From Oceanisphaera pacifica (lineage in GTDB: Bacteria > Pseudomonadota > Gammaproteobacteria > Enterobacterales > Aeromonadaceae), in contig NZ_JAGDFX010000002.1 of assembly GCF_017498065.1 (NCBI RefSeq), positions 231,326-295,325 of the forward strand: a DNA stretch of 64,000 nucleotides, given 5' to 3'. Below the pieces are notes generated by a model that was not told the origin of the DNA, did no database searches, and was given only the letters and a program-made list of their open reading frames with translations. Position numbers and translations under genes: made by a program. Of the stretch, positions 9,543 to 18,984 are shown piece after piece. Every line of letters starts with the position of its first letter. Within the stretch, counting starts at the first letter, position 1.

Positions 9543-10985
9543 TTATTCAGGTGTGGATGAACGCTGACCCAACACCTGTGTTTCTAACCACTCACGCTCA
9601 AAACGTCTGGCGGGCCATTCGCCTTTGCCCGCCGCTATATCTTTTTCATGTTGTGGGCTAATAGATAGGCCATTTTGTAGTAATACAAAGGCTTTACGCT
9701 GTCCGGTGTGGGTATCAATAAAGCCTGCCAAGTTTTGTACATGAGAAATTGTGCCGGTTTTGGCGATGATTTTTCCTTTAAGGGTGGCACCTTGTACGCT
9801 GCGTCTGTAGCGCAAGGTACCACTCTCGCCACTCACTGGTAATAAGCCCATCAGCCAGTTGGCGCGAGGATCTTGGGTGATGGTGAGTAAGACGGCCAAT
9901 AAGTCTTGGGCGCGTATAATGTTATGTGCCGATAATCCTGAACCATCGGCAAGCCACGATGGGCCAAGGTCAATATTGGCTTCTTGTTGTAATATCTCGC
10001 GCACTGCTTGGGTGCCATTGCGAAAGCTACCGGGCTGATTAAAGTGCTCGGCACCTAAAGTACGTAGCAGGCTGTCGGCGTATAAATTATCGGAGTTTTC
10101 TAAAATGCGCCGGCTTAATACCTTTAACCGCGGAGAATGATGCTGTGCCAGCACTGGCCAATCACTGGCTGTAATATGACTGGCTTTAATGCCCCCCGAA
10201 ACCCGAATACCGTTTTGTTTGAGAGCCCAGCCAGTCAGCTCTGTGCCCCAGTCATCAACATCTTGAATAGCAAAGCGTAATGGCCATGGATCTTTGCGTG
10301 GGCCAATACACCCCGTTAGTCGATATTGATTAGGTGGACTCATTTCCACTTCAAGTGAACAAAATTGCTGCTTTTGTTCAGTTCGGCTCAAGACATCAAC
10401 ATGAGCGCTTATGCTGATCGGTTGGTGGGCCGGTACTGTGGCGCGAGCCGCTTGATTGGGGCGTGCATATAATGCGCCTTGCACACAGTTTCGGTCCAGT
10501 ATTAACGCCGATACTGGTGAGGTATAGCACACACTTAAATCATTCCATGACCAGCCATTACCGCGAGCATAGCCACTAAAGCGTTGCTGATTGAGTAAAA
10601 TATTCCCGCTAATACGGCGAATGCCAGTGCGTTTTAATAGTGCTTGTAACTGTTCGCGGGTAAATGAGGGATCACCAACAAAATCAATTAATAGGTCGCC
10701 CACCAGTTGATCACCTTGTAATTGACCGTTATAGCGAACCTGCGTTTTATAACGCCAGTCAGGCCCAAGCGCCAAGGCACCCGCTAAAGTGGTCAGCAGT
10801 TTTTGCGTAGATGCAGGCTTTAACAATAACTGTGCATTGTGGCTCGACTCGACTTCCCCCGTTGTTGCATCGGCCAGCATCCAAGCTGTTTGACTGTTGG
10901 CGGGGGGCGTAGCCGCAGATATGGTTGCGCTAACGCTAAGGTGAGCAATAAGGGTAATCACCCCCAGAACATAGGATTTCATCAT
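9543..10985 (-). CDS. dacB: D-alanyl-D-alanine carboxypeptidase/endopeptidase (PBP4)
   Basis: 480 residues, matching DacB (477 in E. coli), with a signal peptide at the N terminus (ending ISAATP). The penicillin-binding motifs appear in order: SxxK as STQK near residue 60, SxN as SDN in RRILENSDNLYADSLL, and KTG as KTGTISHVQNLAGF. It trims peptidoglycan cross-bridges in the periplasm. Three start codons lie in a row (TTG, ATG, ATG from 10988); the first ATG has AAGAG at 7 bases and is preferred. radD ends 12 bases upstream, so co-transcription is likely. Confidence 0.93.
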   Translation of the reverse strand: MMKSYVLGVITLIAHLSVSATISAATPPANSQTAWMLADATTGEVESSHNAQLLLKPASTQKLLTTLAGALALGPDWRYKTQVRYNGQLQGDQLVGDLLIDFVGDPSFTREQLQALLKRTGIRRISGNILLNQQRFSGYARGNGWSWNDLSVCYTSPVSALILDRNCVQGALYARPNQAARATVPAHQPISISAHVDVLSRTEQKQQFCSLEVEMSPPNQYRLTGCIGPRKDPWPLRFAIQDVDDWGTELTGWALKQNGIRVSGGIKASHITASDWPVLAQHHSPRLKVLSRRILENSDNLYADSLLRTLGAEHFNQPGSFRNGTQAVREILQQEANIDLGPSWLADGSGLSAHNIIRAQDLLAVLLTITQDPRANWLMGLLPVSGESGTLRYRRSVQGATLKGKIIAKTGTISHVQNLAGFIDTHTGQRKAFVLLQNGLSISPQHEKDIAAGKGEWPARRFEREWLETQVLGQRSSTPE

Positions 10986-10997
10986 CAAGAGACTCTT

Positions 10998-12746
10998 TTA
11001 TAATGAATGGGCGGTACGAAACCGGCCTTGGTAATCAAATAAGGTTTCTTTTACTTGCCAGCGCCGTTTGTGTTGGCGGGCAATCACAAAGTCGGGATGG
11101 CGAAACTGCTCTGCACAGGCGACCACCTCTGCTAGCGAGTTAAACTGAGGCTCAAGCCCTGGGGCGGGCCAATGTGGCCGTACAAACTCCAGAAAAAACC
11201 GCCCTTGTTTGCCTTTAGTATCGAAAGCATACCATTGCTGCAACTCAGTGCCATCTTCATCGTAATAGGTCACCTGTAATGCTGGGCCAAACTTATTGCT
11301 ACTTTCCACTAAACTAAGTCCGGCACAGCGCAGTACCAGCGCATCTTTCAGCGCCAGCGCCTCTTTGAGCTTTTTGTCTGGGTCTACGAGCACTTGCCCG
11401 CAATCATGGCATTGGCGGGCGGCAATATCATTTTCTGCTAAACACTGCGGGCAGGCCTTAAAGCGAAAACGATAATCACAAGGCTCGCCCAAGGTCTCAT
11501 CCTCGTCTGATTCAAATAGCCCTTGGCAGCGACGACCAAAGTGCTCCAATATGTGGCCTTGCTCATCGGTTTTACCCCAAAAGATATTGGCAAAGCCACA
11601 GGCTGGACACAACACCTGTACTTGAGTGGTATCGGGGTGAGGGCGGGGCTCGCCCACATCGGGGGCAAAGAGATCCATATTGTTACCAGCATAATCCAGC
11701 ACTAAGCAGTCTGTTTTATTTGGGCTTAACCGTAGGCCACGGCCAATTATTTGCTGATATAAGGCCACCGATTGAGTGGGTCTCAGTAGGGCGATAACAT
11801 CCACGTGAGGGGCATCAAAACCGGTAGTTAGAACCGACACATTCACCAAAAATTTAATGTCTCTAGCTTTAAAGCGGGCAATAATATCTGCACGCTCTGT
11901 GCTGGGGGTACTGCTTGTGATCACCGCCGTTTGTGCTGCCGGCAAAAGGCCGGCTACTTCTTTGGCGTGGCGCACTGTGCTGGCAAACACCATCACGCCG
12001 ACTCTCTGTTGGGCATAATCTTGAATTTGCTGCACTATATGTGGGGTGACTCTGGGCTGGCGCGCCAGCTCTTGTTCAAGGTCACGTTCGCTAAACAGCC
12101 CCTGTTCATAAAGGCGTGAAAAATCATAGTTCACTATGGGGGCATCCACGATATTGGGCGGCGTTAAGTAGCCTTTTTTAATCATTAACCGCAGTGGTAG
12201 TTCAAAAATACATTGTTTAAAAAAACGCGGCCCACGGCTGCGTACCATGCCGTGATAATGCTGCTGATAAATCCAGCCCAACCCCAATCGATAAGGGGTG
12301 GCAGTGAGACCTAATATTTTTAATCGCGCATTAGATTGGCGCAAATGCTGAATAACTTGTAAATATTGGCTGTTTTCATCATCTGAGACACGGTGGCATT
12401 CATCAATCACCACTAGGCTAAAATTGGCAAACGCCGCTAGGTTACGTGCCACCGACTGCACCGAGCCAAACACCACTTGGGTATTGGCTTGCTTTTTGCC
12501 AAGGCCGGCGGAAAAAATTGCCGCAGTCTGTCCATAGCTTTGATATTTATCATGGTTTTGCTCCACCAGCTCTTTAACATGCGCCAATACCAAAACGCGC
12601 CCGCGTGCCAGGCGCGCCAGCTCTGCAATTACCAAACTTTTTCCCGCCCCTGTAGGCAGCACCAATACAGCAGGATCATTATGGCGGCGAAAATAGTTAA
12701 GCGTGCGATCAACGGCTTCTTGTTGATAAGGGCGAAGGGTGAACAT
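10998..12746 (-). CDS. radD: DNA repair helicase-like ATPase RadD (YejH)
   Basis: 582 residues from the ATG at 12746, close to E. coli RadD (586). It is a superfamily 2 helicase-fold protein with Walker [19 protein letters not shown] box [12 protein letters not shown], motif [13 protein letters not shown] and motif [18 protein letters not shown]. The C-terminal third has paired zinc-binding cysteines ([27 protein letters not shown]). RadD acts with RecA/RecG in double-strand break repair in E. coli. The frame is open 21 codons further up, but the E. coli-like start is [20 protein letters not shown]. Confidence 0.92.
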   Translation of the reverse strand: MFTLRPYQQEAVDRTLNYFRRHNDPAVLVLPTGAGKSLVIAELARLARGRVLVLAHVKELVEQNHDKYQSYGQTAAIFSAGLGKKQANTQVVFGSVQSVARNLAAFANFSLVVIDECHRVSDDENSQYLQVIQHLRQSNARLKILGLTATPYRLGLGWIYQQHYHGMVRSRGPRFFKQCIFELPLRLMIKKGYLTPPNIVDAPIVNYDFSRLYEQGLFSERDLEQELARQPRVTPHIVQQIQDYAQQRVGVMVFASTVRHAKEVAGLLPAAQTAVITSSTPSTERADIIARFKARDIKFLVNVSVLTTGFDAPHVDVIALLRPTQSVALYQQIIGRGLRLSPNKTDCLVLDYAGNNMDLFAPDVGEPRPHPDTTQVQVLCPACGFANIFWGKTDEQGHILEHFGRRCQGLFESDEDETLGEPCDYRFRFKACPQCLAENDIAARQCHDCGQVLVDPDKKLKEALALKDALVLRCAGLSLVESSNKFGPALQVTYYDEDGTELQQWYAFDTKGKQGRFFLEFVRPHWPAPGLEPQFNSLAEVVACAEQFRHPDFVIARQHKRRWQVKETLFDYQGRFRTAHSL

Positions 12747-12877
12747 GCGATCCTTGGAGCATAATGAGATAACAGTGCGCAGTGTGCTAACAAACGAATA
12801 AAAAATCAAAGCTGAAAGTAACGTCCAGCTCTGAGGGAAAAGAAAAACACCGTTTTTGTGAGTTTTATGGTTACCTT

Positions 12878-12895
12878 TAGCTTGAAGCTAGAAAC
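12878..12895. repeat. Short AGCTTGAAGCT-type intergenic repeat (copy 1)
   Basis: TAGCTTGAAGCTAGAAAC resembles the motif found after the LuxR gene (22935-22959) and after ydiJ (26167-26180). All three are near gene ends. Confidence 0.4.
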
Positions 12896-12994
12896 CTGTC
12901 ACTTCATCACAAGTCTGTAAAGTGTCATGACGCAAGAAGAGCCAGCAGGCTTGCCTACGCCAACTCGCTTAACCCGCATCCATGCGGCGCTCGG

Positions 12995-13016
12995 CAAATG
13001 CCGTCCCTGGCATTTG
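12995..13016. repeat. Perfect 8-bp inverted repeat
   Basis: CAAATGCC and GGCATTTG are perfect complements around a 6-base loop. The element lies in the GC-richer part of the radD-fabV gap. There is no following T run, so a terminator is unlikely. Confidence 0.55.
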
Positions 13017-13374
13017 ACGGTTGGCTACGGCAATGCCTCCCGTCTCTTCTTCATATTTTGGTGCCGATTGTTTGTAGTGACAGGCAGTTCAGGTGGCAGC
13101 AAGCTGCCCCATACGGGCTCCGCCGCGCCATCTGACCGCCAAGGGCGGTGGAAATGCAGAGATGGCAGGAGCATTTTTCTGCCCTGGCGCGAAAAGGTCG
13201 ACGGAGCAGACACCCTCTGCCTTCCCATTGGCACCGAGTTGTCTAAATGTGTAGGCGAATGCCGACTCTCGCATTGCGCCGCAGGCGAAAATCAGTTTTA
13301 GGTAATGGTTCGATTTAAAACATCAGCTCAAGGATGTCGATAATCGACGCTAACAAGCGATACAGTGGTATGTG

Positions 13375-13485
13375 GCCGGATAAAGGGATCTTCTTCACCG
13401 ACCATCACATGACATGGATGTCATGTGTTTGAGCGTTACAGGGAGGTACTTGCAGCGTGTCGGCGAAGAAGACCCTTTGTTCGGC
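13375..13485. repeat. Large imperfect inverted repeat enclosing a perfect hairpin
   Basis: Outer arms 13375-13402 and 13459-13485 are complementary over about 27 bases with a few mismatches (left arm GCCGGATAAAGGGATC..., right arm ...GACCCTTTGTTCGGC). Inside sits a perfect 10-base hairpin, CACATGACAT/ATGTCATGTG with a GG loop, at 13406-13427. The unit could be a mobile miniature element, a structured RNA or a recombination site; nothing decides between them. Confidence 0.6.
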
Positions 13486-13666
13486 AGTTATGCAGACCGA
13501 ACCAACTAAATCACATTTCTCATTTTTATTTATAATGCAAGCAAAAGATGTGATGAAGTGACAGGATTGGCGCCAGACGCTTGGGGCTATGGTGTTTCCT
13601 GCGCACTTTTGCTTTAGAATAAGGTATCTTAATGACCTTTCTAACATAACCGAGGCAAACAACAAT

Positions 13667-14866
13667 ATGATCATCAAACCCAAGGTTCGAGGCTTTATTT
13701 GTACAACGACCCATCCTGTTGGCTGTGAGGCAAATGTGCGTGAGCAAATTGCTTATGTTAAAGCCAAAGGCCAGCTTAAGGAGGGACCCAAAAAAGTCTT
13801 GGTGATCGGTGCTTCTACCGGTTATGGCCTAGCGTCACGCATTAATGCCGCCTTTGGTAGCGATGCTGCCACCATTGGGGTGTTCTTTGAAAAGCCTGCT
13901 ACTGAGCGTAAACCCGGCTCTGCGGGTTGGTATAACTCGGCCGCTTTTGAAAAAGTCGCCAAAGAACAAGGCTTGTATGCGAAAAGCATCAACGGTGACG
14001 CCTTTTCTCATGCTTGTCGTGAACAAGTGATTGAGTTGATTAAGCAAGATTTAGGTCAAATTGATTTAGTGGTGTACTCGCTGGCTTCGCCGGTACGCAA
14101 AATGCCCGATAGCGGCGAAGTGGTACGCTCGGCACTCAAGCCCATTGGTGAAGTGTATAAATCGACCGCACTAGACACCAATAAAGACGTGTTAATTGAA
14201 GCTGAAGTTGAGCCTGCTAATGAGCAAGAAATTGCAGACACCATTGATGTGATGGGCGGGCAAGATTGGGAGTTGTGGATGAATGCGCTGGCGGAAGCGG
14301 GCGTGCTAGCGGACGGCGCCAAGTCGGTTGCTTATTCTTACATTGGCACCAGCTTAACCTGGCCTATTTATTGGCACGGCACCTTGGGTAAAGCCAAAGA
14401 AGATTTAGACCGTGCCGCCCACGCCATTGATGCCCAGTTAAAAGCTAAAGGCGGTAACGCCCATGTTGCGGTATTAAAATCAGTGGTTACTCAAGCCTCT
14501 GCAGCAATTCCGGTGATGCCTTTATATATTTCTATGGCCTTTAAAGTCATGAAAGAGCAGGGCATTCACGAGGGCTGTATTGAGCAAATTCAGCGCTTAT
14601 TTACTGATCGTTTATATAGCGAAGCAGCCGCCCCTGTGGATGAGCAAAATCGCCTACGTTTAGATGATTGGGAGCTACGTGATGCGGTACAAGATGCTTG
14701 TCGTGAAATTTGGTCTCAAGTAAAAGATGACAATATCTATCAACTAACAGATTACCAAGGCTATAAAGATGAGTTTTTGCGTCTGTTTGGTTTTGGTATT
14801 GATGGCGTTGATTACGATGCTGATGTGGATCCTGTGGTCGATTTTGAGGTGATTACCTTAGCGTAA
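13667..14866 (+). CDS. fabV: Trans-2-enoyl-ACP reductase FabV
   Basis: NADH-dependent enoyl-ACP reductase of type II fatty acid synthesis, the triclosan-tolerant type common in Vibrio and Pseudomonas. The 399-residue product starts [19 protein letters not shown], typical of the family. It has the extended Rossmann glycine motif [16 protein letters not shown] and the Y-x8-K active-site pair in [13 protein letters not shown]. The ATG at 13667 is chosen over an upstream in-frame extension (from 13589) because family members begin here and GAGG is about 10 bases upstream. It is a single-gene unit with its own terminator. Confidence 0.95.
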   Translation: MIIKPKVRGFICTTTHPVGCEANVREQIAYVKAKGQLKEGPKKVLVIGASTGYGLASRINAAFGSDAATIGVFFEKPATERKPGSAGWYNSAAFEKVAKEQGLYAKSINGDAFSHACREQVIELIKQDLGQIDLVVYSLASPVRKMPDSGEVVRSALKPIGEVYKSTALDTNKDVLIEAEVEPANEQEIADTIDVMGGQDWELWMNALAEAGVLADGAKSVAYSYIGTSLTWPIYWHGTLGKAKEDLDRAAHAIDAQLKAKGGNAHVAVLKSVVTQASAAIPVMPLYISMAFKVMKEQGIHEGCIEQIQRLFTDRLYSEAAAPVDEQNRLRLDDWELRDAVQDACREIWSQVKDDNIYQLTDYQGYKDEFLRLFGFGIDGVDYDADVDPVVDFEVITLA

Positions 14867-14881
14867 TTGAGCGAATAAATA

Positions 14882-14917
14882 AGAAAGCCCGGTTGAATGG
14901 AACAGCCGGGTTTTTTG
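14882..14917 (+). terminator. Rho-independent terminator of fabV
   Basis: CCCGGTTG and CAGCCGGG-like arms (14888-14910) enclose a short loop and are followed by TTTTTT, beginning 16 bases after the fabV stop. Confidence 0.85.
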
Positions 14918-14961
14918 TTGGATACTTTACTGAAGGTGTTAGCTCTTATGGCTTATAAGAA

Positions 14962-15942
14962 TTAACAGGTAAAAGTTGTGCTGTTATGTTCCATTCCCAT
15001 CACTTGATTCTTTCCTGCATGCTTAGCGGCGTATAAGGCGCTATCTGCACTACGTAACCAGGCGTCCACATCCAAGGTATCCGATGTTAGGGTGGCCACA
15101 CCTAAACTGATGGTATAGTTTAGAGTGAAATTGTGGCTGTGCACTGCTGCATTCTCAATACATTGGCGCAGTCTTTCTGCAATGACTTTGGCTCCCTCAA
15201 GCTCGGTTTCTGGCAAAATAATTGCAAACTCTTCTCCCCCGTAACGGCCAGGGTAATCGGTGTGACGTAGGCAATTTTTCATACATTGTGCGAGATGGCG
15301 GATCACATCGTCGCCTACTGGATGACCGTACTGGTCATTCACCGTTTTAAAGTTATCAATATCAAGCATAATAAGGCTTTGAGGGTGGCCGTAGCGGGCA
15401 AATCTATCAAACTCCTTGTTAAGCTGTTTTTCCCATGCTCCACGATTTAATAATCCGGTTAAATTATCTGTCTGGCTTAAGTGGGCCAGTTGTTTATTGG
15501 CTTGCTCAAGTGCAAGGCGGCCACAAGCTACATCGCTCACGTCGTATAGCATTAGGCACACCTGCTGAACTTCGCCATTAGGCTCGGCCAGTGGACTAAT
15601 GGTCATATTTTGATACATATAAGGTGAAGTGCCGGTAATGGGGCGACTATTACCAAAGCGAAATAGATGGGGGCGTAACTCCCAAGAGGTAAATGCACGG
15701 GTATTTAAGGTAACAGCCGTGTCTATTTTACGTTGTAACCAGGTTTTTGGCAGTTCAGGAAATAGCTCAAAAAGGTTTTTATTTCGTACTGCAGTAGAGG
15801 TCATACCGCTGTGGTTTTCCATAAAGCCATTCCACAACTGTACGTTACAGTGTAAGTCTAGTACCACTAGGCCTATTTCTACCGACTCTAACATGTCGAT
15901 TAAAAAATGAAAGGCATGAGCATCCTGCTGAGAAAGAGACAT
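14962..15942 (-). CDS. PAS-GGDEF diguanylate cyclase
   Basis: 326 residues. The N-terminal half is a PAS-like domain (MLESVEIGLVVLDLHCNVQL onward) and the C-terminal half a GGDEF domain with the active variant YGGEEFAIILPE. The RxxD inhibitory site is present as RHTD exactly five residues before GGEEF, so product feedback is expected. It should make c-di-GMP from two GTP in the cytoplasm; no membrane segment is visible. It lies 4 bases downstream of the REC-CheC gene, which suggests one transcript and that the response regulator and cyclase work together. Confidence 0.9.
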   Translation of the reverse strand: MSLSQQDAHAFHFLIDMLESVEIGLVVLDLHCNVQLWNGFMENHSGMTSTAVRNKNLFELFPELPKTWLQRKIDTAVTLNTRAFTSWELRPHLFRFGNSRPITGTSPYMYQNMTISPLAEPNGEVQQVCLMLYDVSDVACGRLALEQANKQLAHLSQTDNLTGLLNRGAWEKQLNKEFDRFARYGHPQSLIMLDIDNFKTVNDQYGHPVGDDVIRHLAQCMKNCLRHTDYPGRYGGEEFAIILPETELEGAKVIAERLRQCIENAAVHSHNFTLNYTISLGVATLTSDTLDVDAWLRSADSALYAAKHAGKNQVMGMEHNSTTFTC

Positions 15943-15946
15943 TTAT

Positions 15947-16951
15947 TTACTCCGTTAGATACATTAGTTGTTGCTCTAGCCGCGTTACTGAGTCTGCGGT
16001 GAGTAATACGAGTAAATGACAACTAATATGCTGTTGCTCTAGCTCATAAGGGATTTCAATACACAGCAATTGTTCTGCTGATTGTTTATGCTGTATTAGT
16101 AGTTCTTCTATCTGCTTATGCTGACCTAAGATATTGGGTTGACTAAGGCCAAACTTAATATCAAGTTGCTCACCCAAACCTTTGATAAAAGCACCAAACA
16201 AGATATTAGCCATATCCAATAACACTTCAATTTCGGGAGCTAAGCTATTGGTGTCGTCATAATTTAGGAGCTTAGCCATCTCTTCACTGCTGCTATCAGA
16301 AAACAACAGTAGTGCTTCACCCGAGACACCAGCACCTACAAACCCTTGCCCTACAATAGAGTAATGGGTATTACTATCAATAGCACTCATGGCCATATGC
16401 AGATCACAGCGTTCAATCCATGCGACTTTAGGAATCGGTTGGTGAATAAACACCCCGAGTAACTGCGCAAGTAAATTTGATGCTTGCCCCATGGCGATAT
16501 TAGCCATTTCTTGTAAATATTCAGACAAGGAAATAGCCGTATTAGTATCGTGATCAGAGTCGGTGAGTGGTGTTGCTTCGTTGGGCTGGTACAAGCCATA
16601 TTCGTTGAGTAAGTCAGCGAGCTTTGCGGCTGCTATGGGCTTTTTGATAAAGCCAATGGCGCCTAATGCCGTGACTTGTTGTTGTGCTCTTTTTTGAATA
16701 TCACCGGAAATTACCACTGTAATGGTCTGTAAATCTTCATTTTGAATCGCTTTAAGTACCTCATAGCCCCCTAGTCCAGGCATGTTGAGATCTAGAAATA
16801 GCAAATCAGCCCCCACATTACGCAGGTGCTCTAAAGCTTCAATTCCATTACAAGCAAACTGGATTTGGACTTCCCAGTGCTGAGGTAAAGCCCCTGCTAC
16901 TTGTTTGCGTGCAAACGCTGAGTCGTCACAAATTAAAATTTGGAGTGTCAT
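15947..16951 (-). CDS. Response regulator with REC domain fused to a CheC-like phosphatase domain
   Basis: 334 residues. The receiver domain (1-120) has the acidic pair in ICDDSAFARK, the phospho-acceptor Asp54 in LFLDLNMPG, the Ser in VVISGD and the Lys in GFIKKPIAA. After a short linker comes a CheC/CheX-type domain with two E/D-x2-N phosphatase helices: EMANIAMGQASNLLAQLLG and DMANILFGAF. CheC-family domains dephosphorylate CheY-like proteins, so this protein may reset its own receiver or another one. No histidine kinase is encoded nearby. The gene leads the pair with the diguanylate cyclase. Confidence 0.85.
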   Translation of the reverse strand: MTLQILICDDSAFARKQVAGALPQHWEVQIQFACNGIEALEHLRNVGADLLFLDLNMPGLGGYEVLKAIQNEDLQTITVVISGDIQKRAQQQVTALGAIGFIKKPIAAAKLADLLNEYGLYQPNEATPLTDSDHDTNTAISLSEYLQEMANIAMGQASNLLAQLLGVFIHQPIPKVAWIERCDLHMAMSAIDSNTHYSIVGQGFVGAGVSGEALLLFSDSSSEEMAKLLNYDDTNSLAPEIEVLLDMANILFGAFIKGLGEQLDIKFGLSQPNILGQHKQIEELLIQHKQSAEQLLCIEIPYELEQQHISCHLLVLLTADSVTRLEQQLMYLTE

Positions 16952-17095
16952 GCCATAAAGCGCCTATATCAGAGTTTGCAGGCTGAGTGGATGGTGGTGA
17001 ATGCGATATTGCTAACTTTTACAATTCAACCACAACTTGTGTCCAGTTAACAGCAAACTCATCAGACTATTTTTAGTTATTGTGTATCGCTTTAT

Positions 17096-17130
17096 TTTTT
17101 ATTACCACATTAAAAACAATGTAATAATAA
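17096..17130. repeat. AT-rich imperfect inverted repeat upstream of the sulP-like gene
   Basis: TTATTACCACATT and AATGTAATAATAA-like arms around AAAAAC form an imperfect hairpin in the 269-base divergent gap between the REC-CheC gene and the transporter. It could be an operator or a weak transcription barrier. Confidence 0.35.
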
Positions 17131-17158
17131 CAGCGAAAGCAGCCATTTTAGTGCTGGC

Positions 17159-17189
17159 TTGGCGGGGGCAAAATATATTGGCCTATAAT
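17159..17189 (+). promoter_or_regulatory. Possible promoter of the SulP transporter
   Basis: A perfect TATAAT (17184-17189) sits about 32 bases before the TTG start. The best -35 candidate is TTGGCG (17159-17164) with a long 19-base spacer, so the assignment is tentative. Confidence 0.4.
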
Positions 17190-17220
17190 AAACAGTGATA
17201 TAACAACAAGTGATAGCAAA

Positions 17221-18984
17221 TTGGATAGTTTTTTCTCTTTAGCTCGATGGATGCCAGGCTTGGTTAGCTTATTAAGCTATCGGCGTGCTTGGTTGTTACC
17301 TGATGTGCGTGCAGGTATTTCAGTGGCTGCAGTTGCCTTACCAGTAGCCATTGCGTATGCAGAGTTAACGGGGGTGGGGGCTATTGTGGGTTTGTATTCG
17401 TGTATTTTACCCATGATAGTGTATGCGCTTTTTGGCTCGTCTCGCCAGCTTATAATGGGGCCAGATGCCGCTACCTGTGCGGTAATAGCTGCCGTTGTCA
17501 CCCCTCTTGCAGCAGGAGATGCTGCTCGCCACTGGCAGTTAGTGATGACTATGACCGCCATGACAGGTTTTTGGTGTTTGATAGCCAGTCGACTAAAACT
17601 GGGTATTTTAGCGGACTTTTTATCTCGGCCCATCTTAATGGGGTTACTTAACGGGGTGGCCATTACCATTATTGTTGGCCAACTATCCAGTGTATTGGGT
17701 TTTACTTTTACACAATCAGGCTTAATTGAACGCTTATTGGCGGTGCCAAGCTATGCTGCACAAGTGCATTTGACCACCTTAGGCATTAGTGTTTTAACCC
17801 TAGTGGTCATGTTGCTTAGCCGTTACTTTCGCCCGCAGTGGCCCAGCTCTTTGCTGGCGCTGGCGATAGCTGCACTGTTGTTATGGCTTGGTGGCCCTGA
17901 ACGGCTTAATGTAGCAGTCGTTGGTAGCTTAAACAGCGGTTTACCGGACTTTCAGATCCCTGAGTTCCCTCCTGGCCTTATTCGTGAGCTGGTATTGCCG
18001 GCCCTTAACCTTGCCATGGTTAGTTTCGTTTCTATGATGCTGACCGCCCGTAGTTTTGCGGCTAAAAATGGCTATGACATAGACGCAGATACTGAGTTTC
18101 GCGCGCTTGGAATGGCGAATATTGCCTCGGCATTCTCTCAGGGGTTTGCTATTAGTGGTGCCGACTCACGCACGGCGGTGAATGATGCCAATGGTGGTAA
18201 AAGCCAGCTAGTCTCCATAGTGGCGGCATTGGCCATCGCTATGGTGACTTTTTTTCTGACGACCCCTTTGCAATACATACCGACAGCGGCCCTAGGTATA
18301 GTGTTAATACTGGCATCTTTTTCTCTTACCGACTTTCGCGGCTTATGGGCGCTACATAAGTCTGATCGTTCGGCCTTTTGGTTAGCTTGGGTGACCTTTA
18401 TTAGCGTACTACTGATGGGGGTGATCCCAGGCATTGCCTTGGCGGTATTATTGGGGCTATTTCAGTTTTTACGCAATGTGATGCGCCCAACCGATCATTT
18501 AATGGGAATGAATGATGACGGCATAGTGCATACCATGGGGCGCAATGAAGAAGTTAAAGCCATTACCGGAGTACTTATTTATCGTTTTAATTCACCGCTT
18601 ACCTATTTTAATGCCGCCTATTTTAAACGGCGAGTATTATTGTTGTTAGCGAGTGAGCCCGAGCCGGCAAAGAGTGTCATTATTGATGCGGTGGCTTGTT
18701 TTACCCATCAAGATATTAGTGTGATGACCATGGTGGGCGAGTTACACAAAGAGCTAAAACGAAAAGGCGTGCACATGGTAATGGCGGGTCGGCGTGGCCA
18801 AATGACCCAATGGTTAAAGCAGGCGGGCATTCGGGTAGGGGAAGAAGGCATTTTTGTCTATCCTGACTTATATCAAGCACTGCGCATGACACATAGTTAT
18901 CAAGAGCACTCAGCTGACTCGACAGCAAGCAGTATGGAAACCGATCACGTCACTGCCACTTATAGTAGAGGAGTTAAAAGATGA
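17221..18984 (+). CDS. SulP (SLC26) family anion transporter with STAS domain
   Basis: 587 residues. The first 420 are a multi-pass membrane domain of the SulP type (motifs VAALPVAIAYAELTGVG, MGPDAATCAVIAA and SGADSRTAVNDANGGKSQ). The C-terminal STAS domain spans about 450-560, with VIIDAVACFTHQD at the usual strand-helix site. Substrate could be sulfate, bicarbonate or another anion; the sequence does not decide. The TTG at 17221 has no clear ribosome-binding site; an ATG at 17254 would still leave the conserved region intact. The stop overlaps the next start (ATGA), so translation of the two is probably coupled. Confidence 0.88.
   Translation: MDSFFSLARWMPGLVSLLSYRRAWLLPDVRAGISVAAVALPVAIAYAELTGVGAIVGLYSCILPMIVYALFGSSRQLIMGPDAATCAVIAAVVTPLAAGDAARHWQLVMTMTAMTGFWCLIASRLKLGILADFLSRPILMGLLNGVAITIIVGQLSSVLGFTFTQSGLIERLLAVPSYAAQVHLTTLGISVLTLVVMLLSRYFRPQWPSSLLALAIAALLLWLGGPERLNVAVVGSLNSGLPDFQIPEFPPGLIRELVLPALNLAMVSFVSMMLTARSFAAKNGYDIDADTEFRALGMANIASAFSQGFAISGADSRTAVNDANGGKSQLVSIVAALAIAMVTFFLTTPLQYIPTAALGIVLILASFSLTDFRGLWALHKSDRSAFWLAWVTFISVLLMGVIPGIALAVLLGLFQFLRNVMRPTDHLMGMNDDGIVHTMGRNEEVKAITGVLIYRFNSPLTYFNAAYFKRRVLLLLASEPEPAKSVIIDAVACFTHQDISVMTMVGELHKELKRKGVHMVMAGRRGQMTQWLKQAGIRVGEEGIFVYPDLYQALRMTHSYQEHSADSTASSMETDHVTATYSRGVKR

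Larger units (their letters stand above)
12747..13666. other. 0.9-kb non-coding stretch between radD and fabV with inverted repeats
   Basis: No credible gene is seen in this 920-base stretch. The middle (about 12927-13310) is richer in G and C than its flanks and holds a 124-codon plus-strand frame without domain, ribosome-binding site or family likeness. Two inverted-repeat structures are listed separately (12995-13016 and 13375-13485). The last 100 bases should hold the fabV promoter, but I could not fix one. Confidence 0.6.

Noticed and set aside
12927..13301. 124-codon plus-strand frame in the radD-fabV gap
   Set aside because: No ribosome-binding site, no domain, Cys- and Gly-rich random-looking product, and it runs through an inverted repeat.
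13348..13493. Possible integron attC site (GCTAAC ... GTTATGC) around the large inverted repeat
   Set aside because: The core-like ends and palindromic arms invite the idea, but the arms are asymmetric, the simple-site pairing is poor and no integrase or cassette is nearby.
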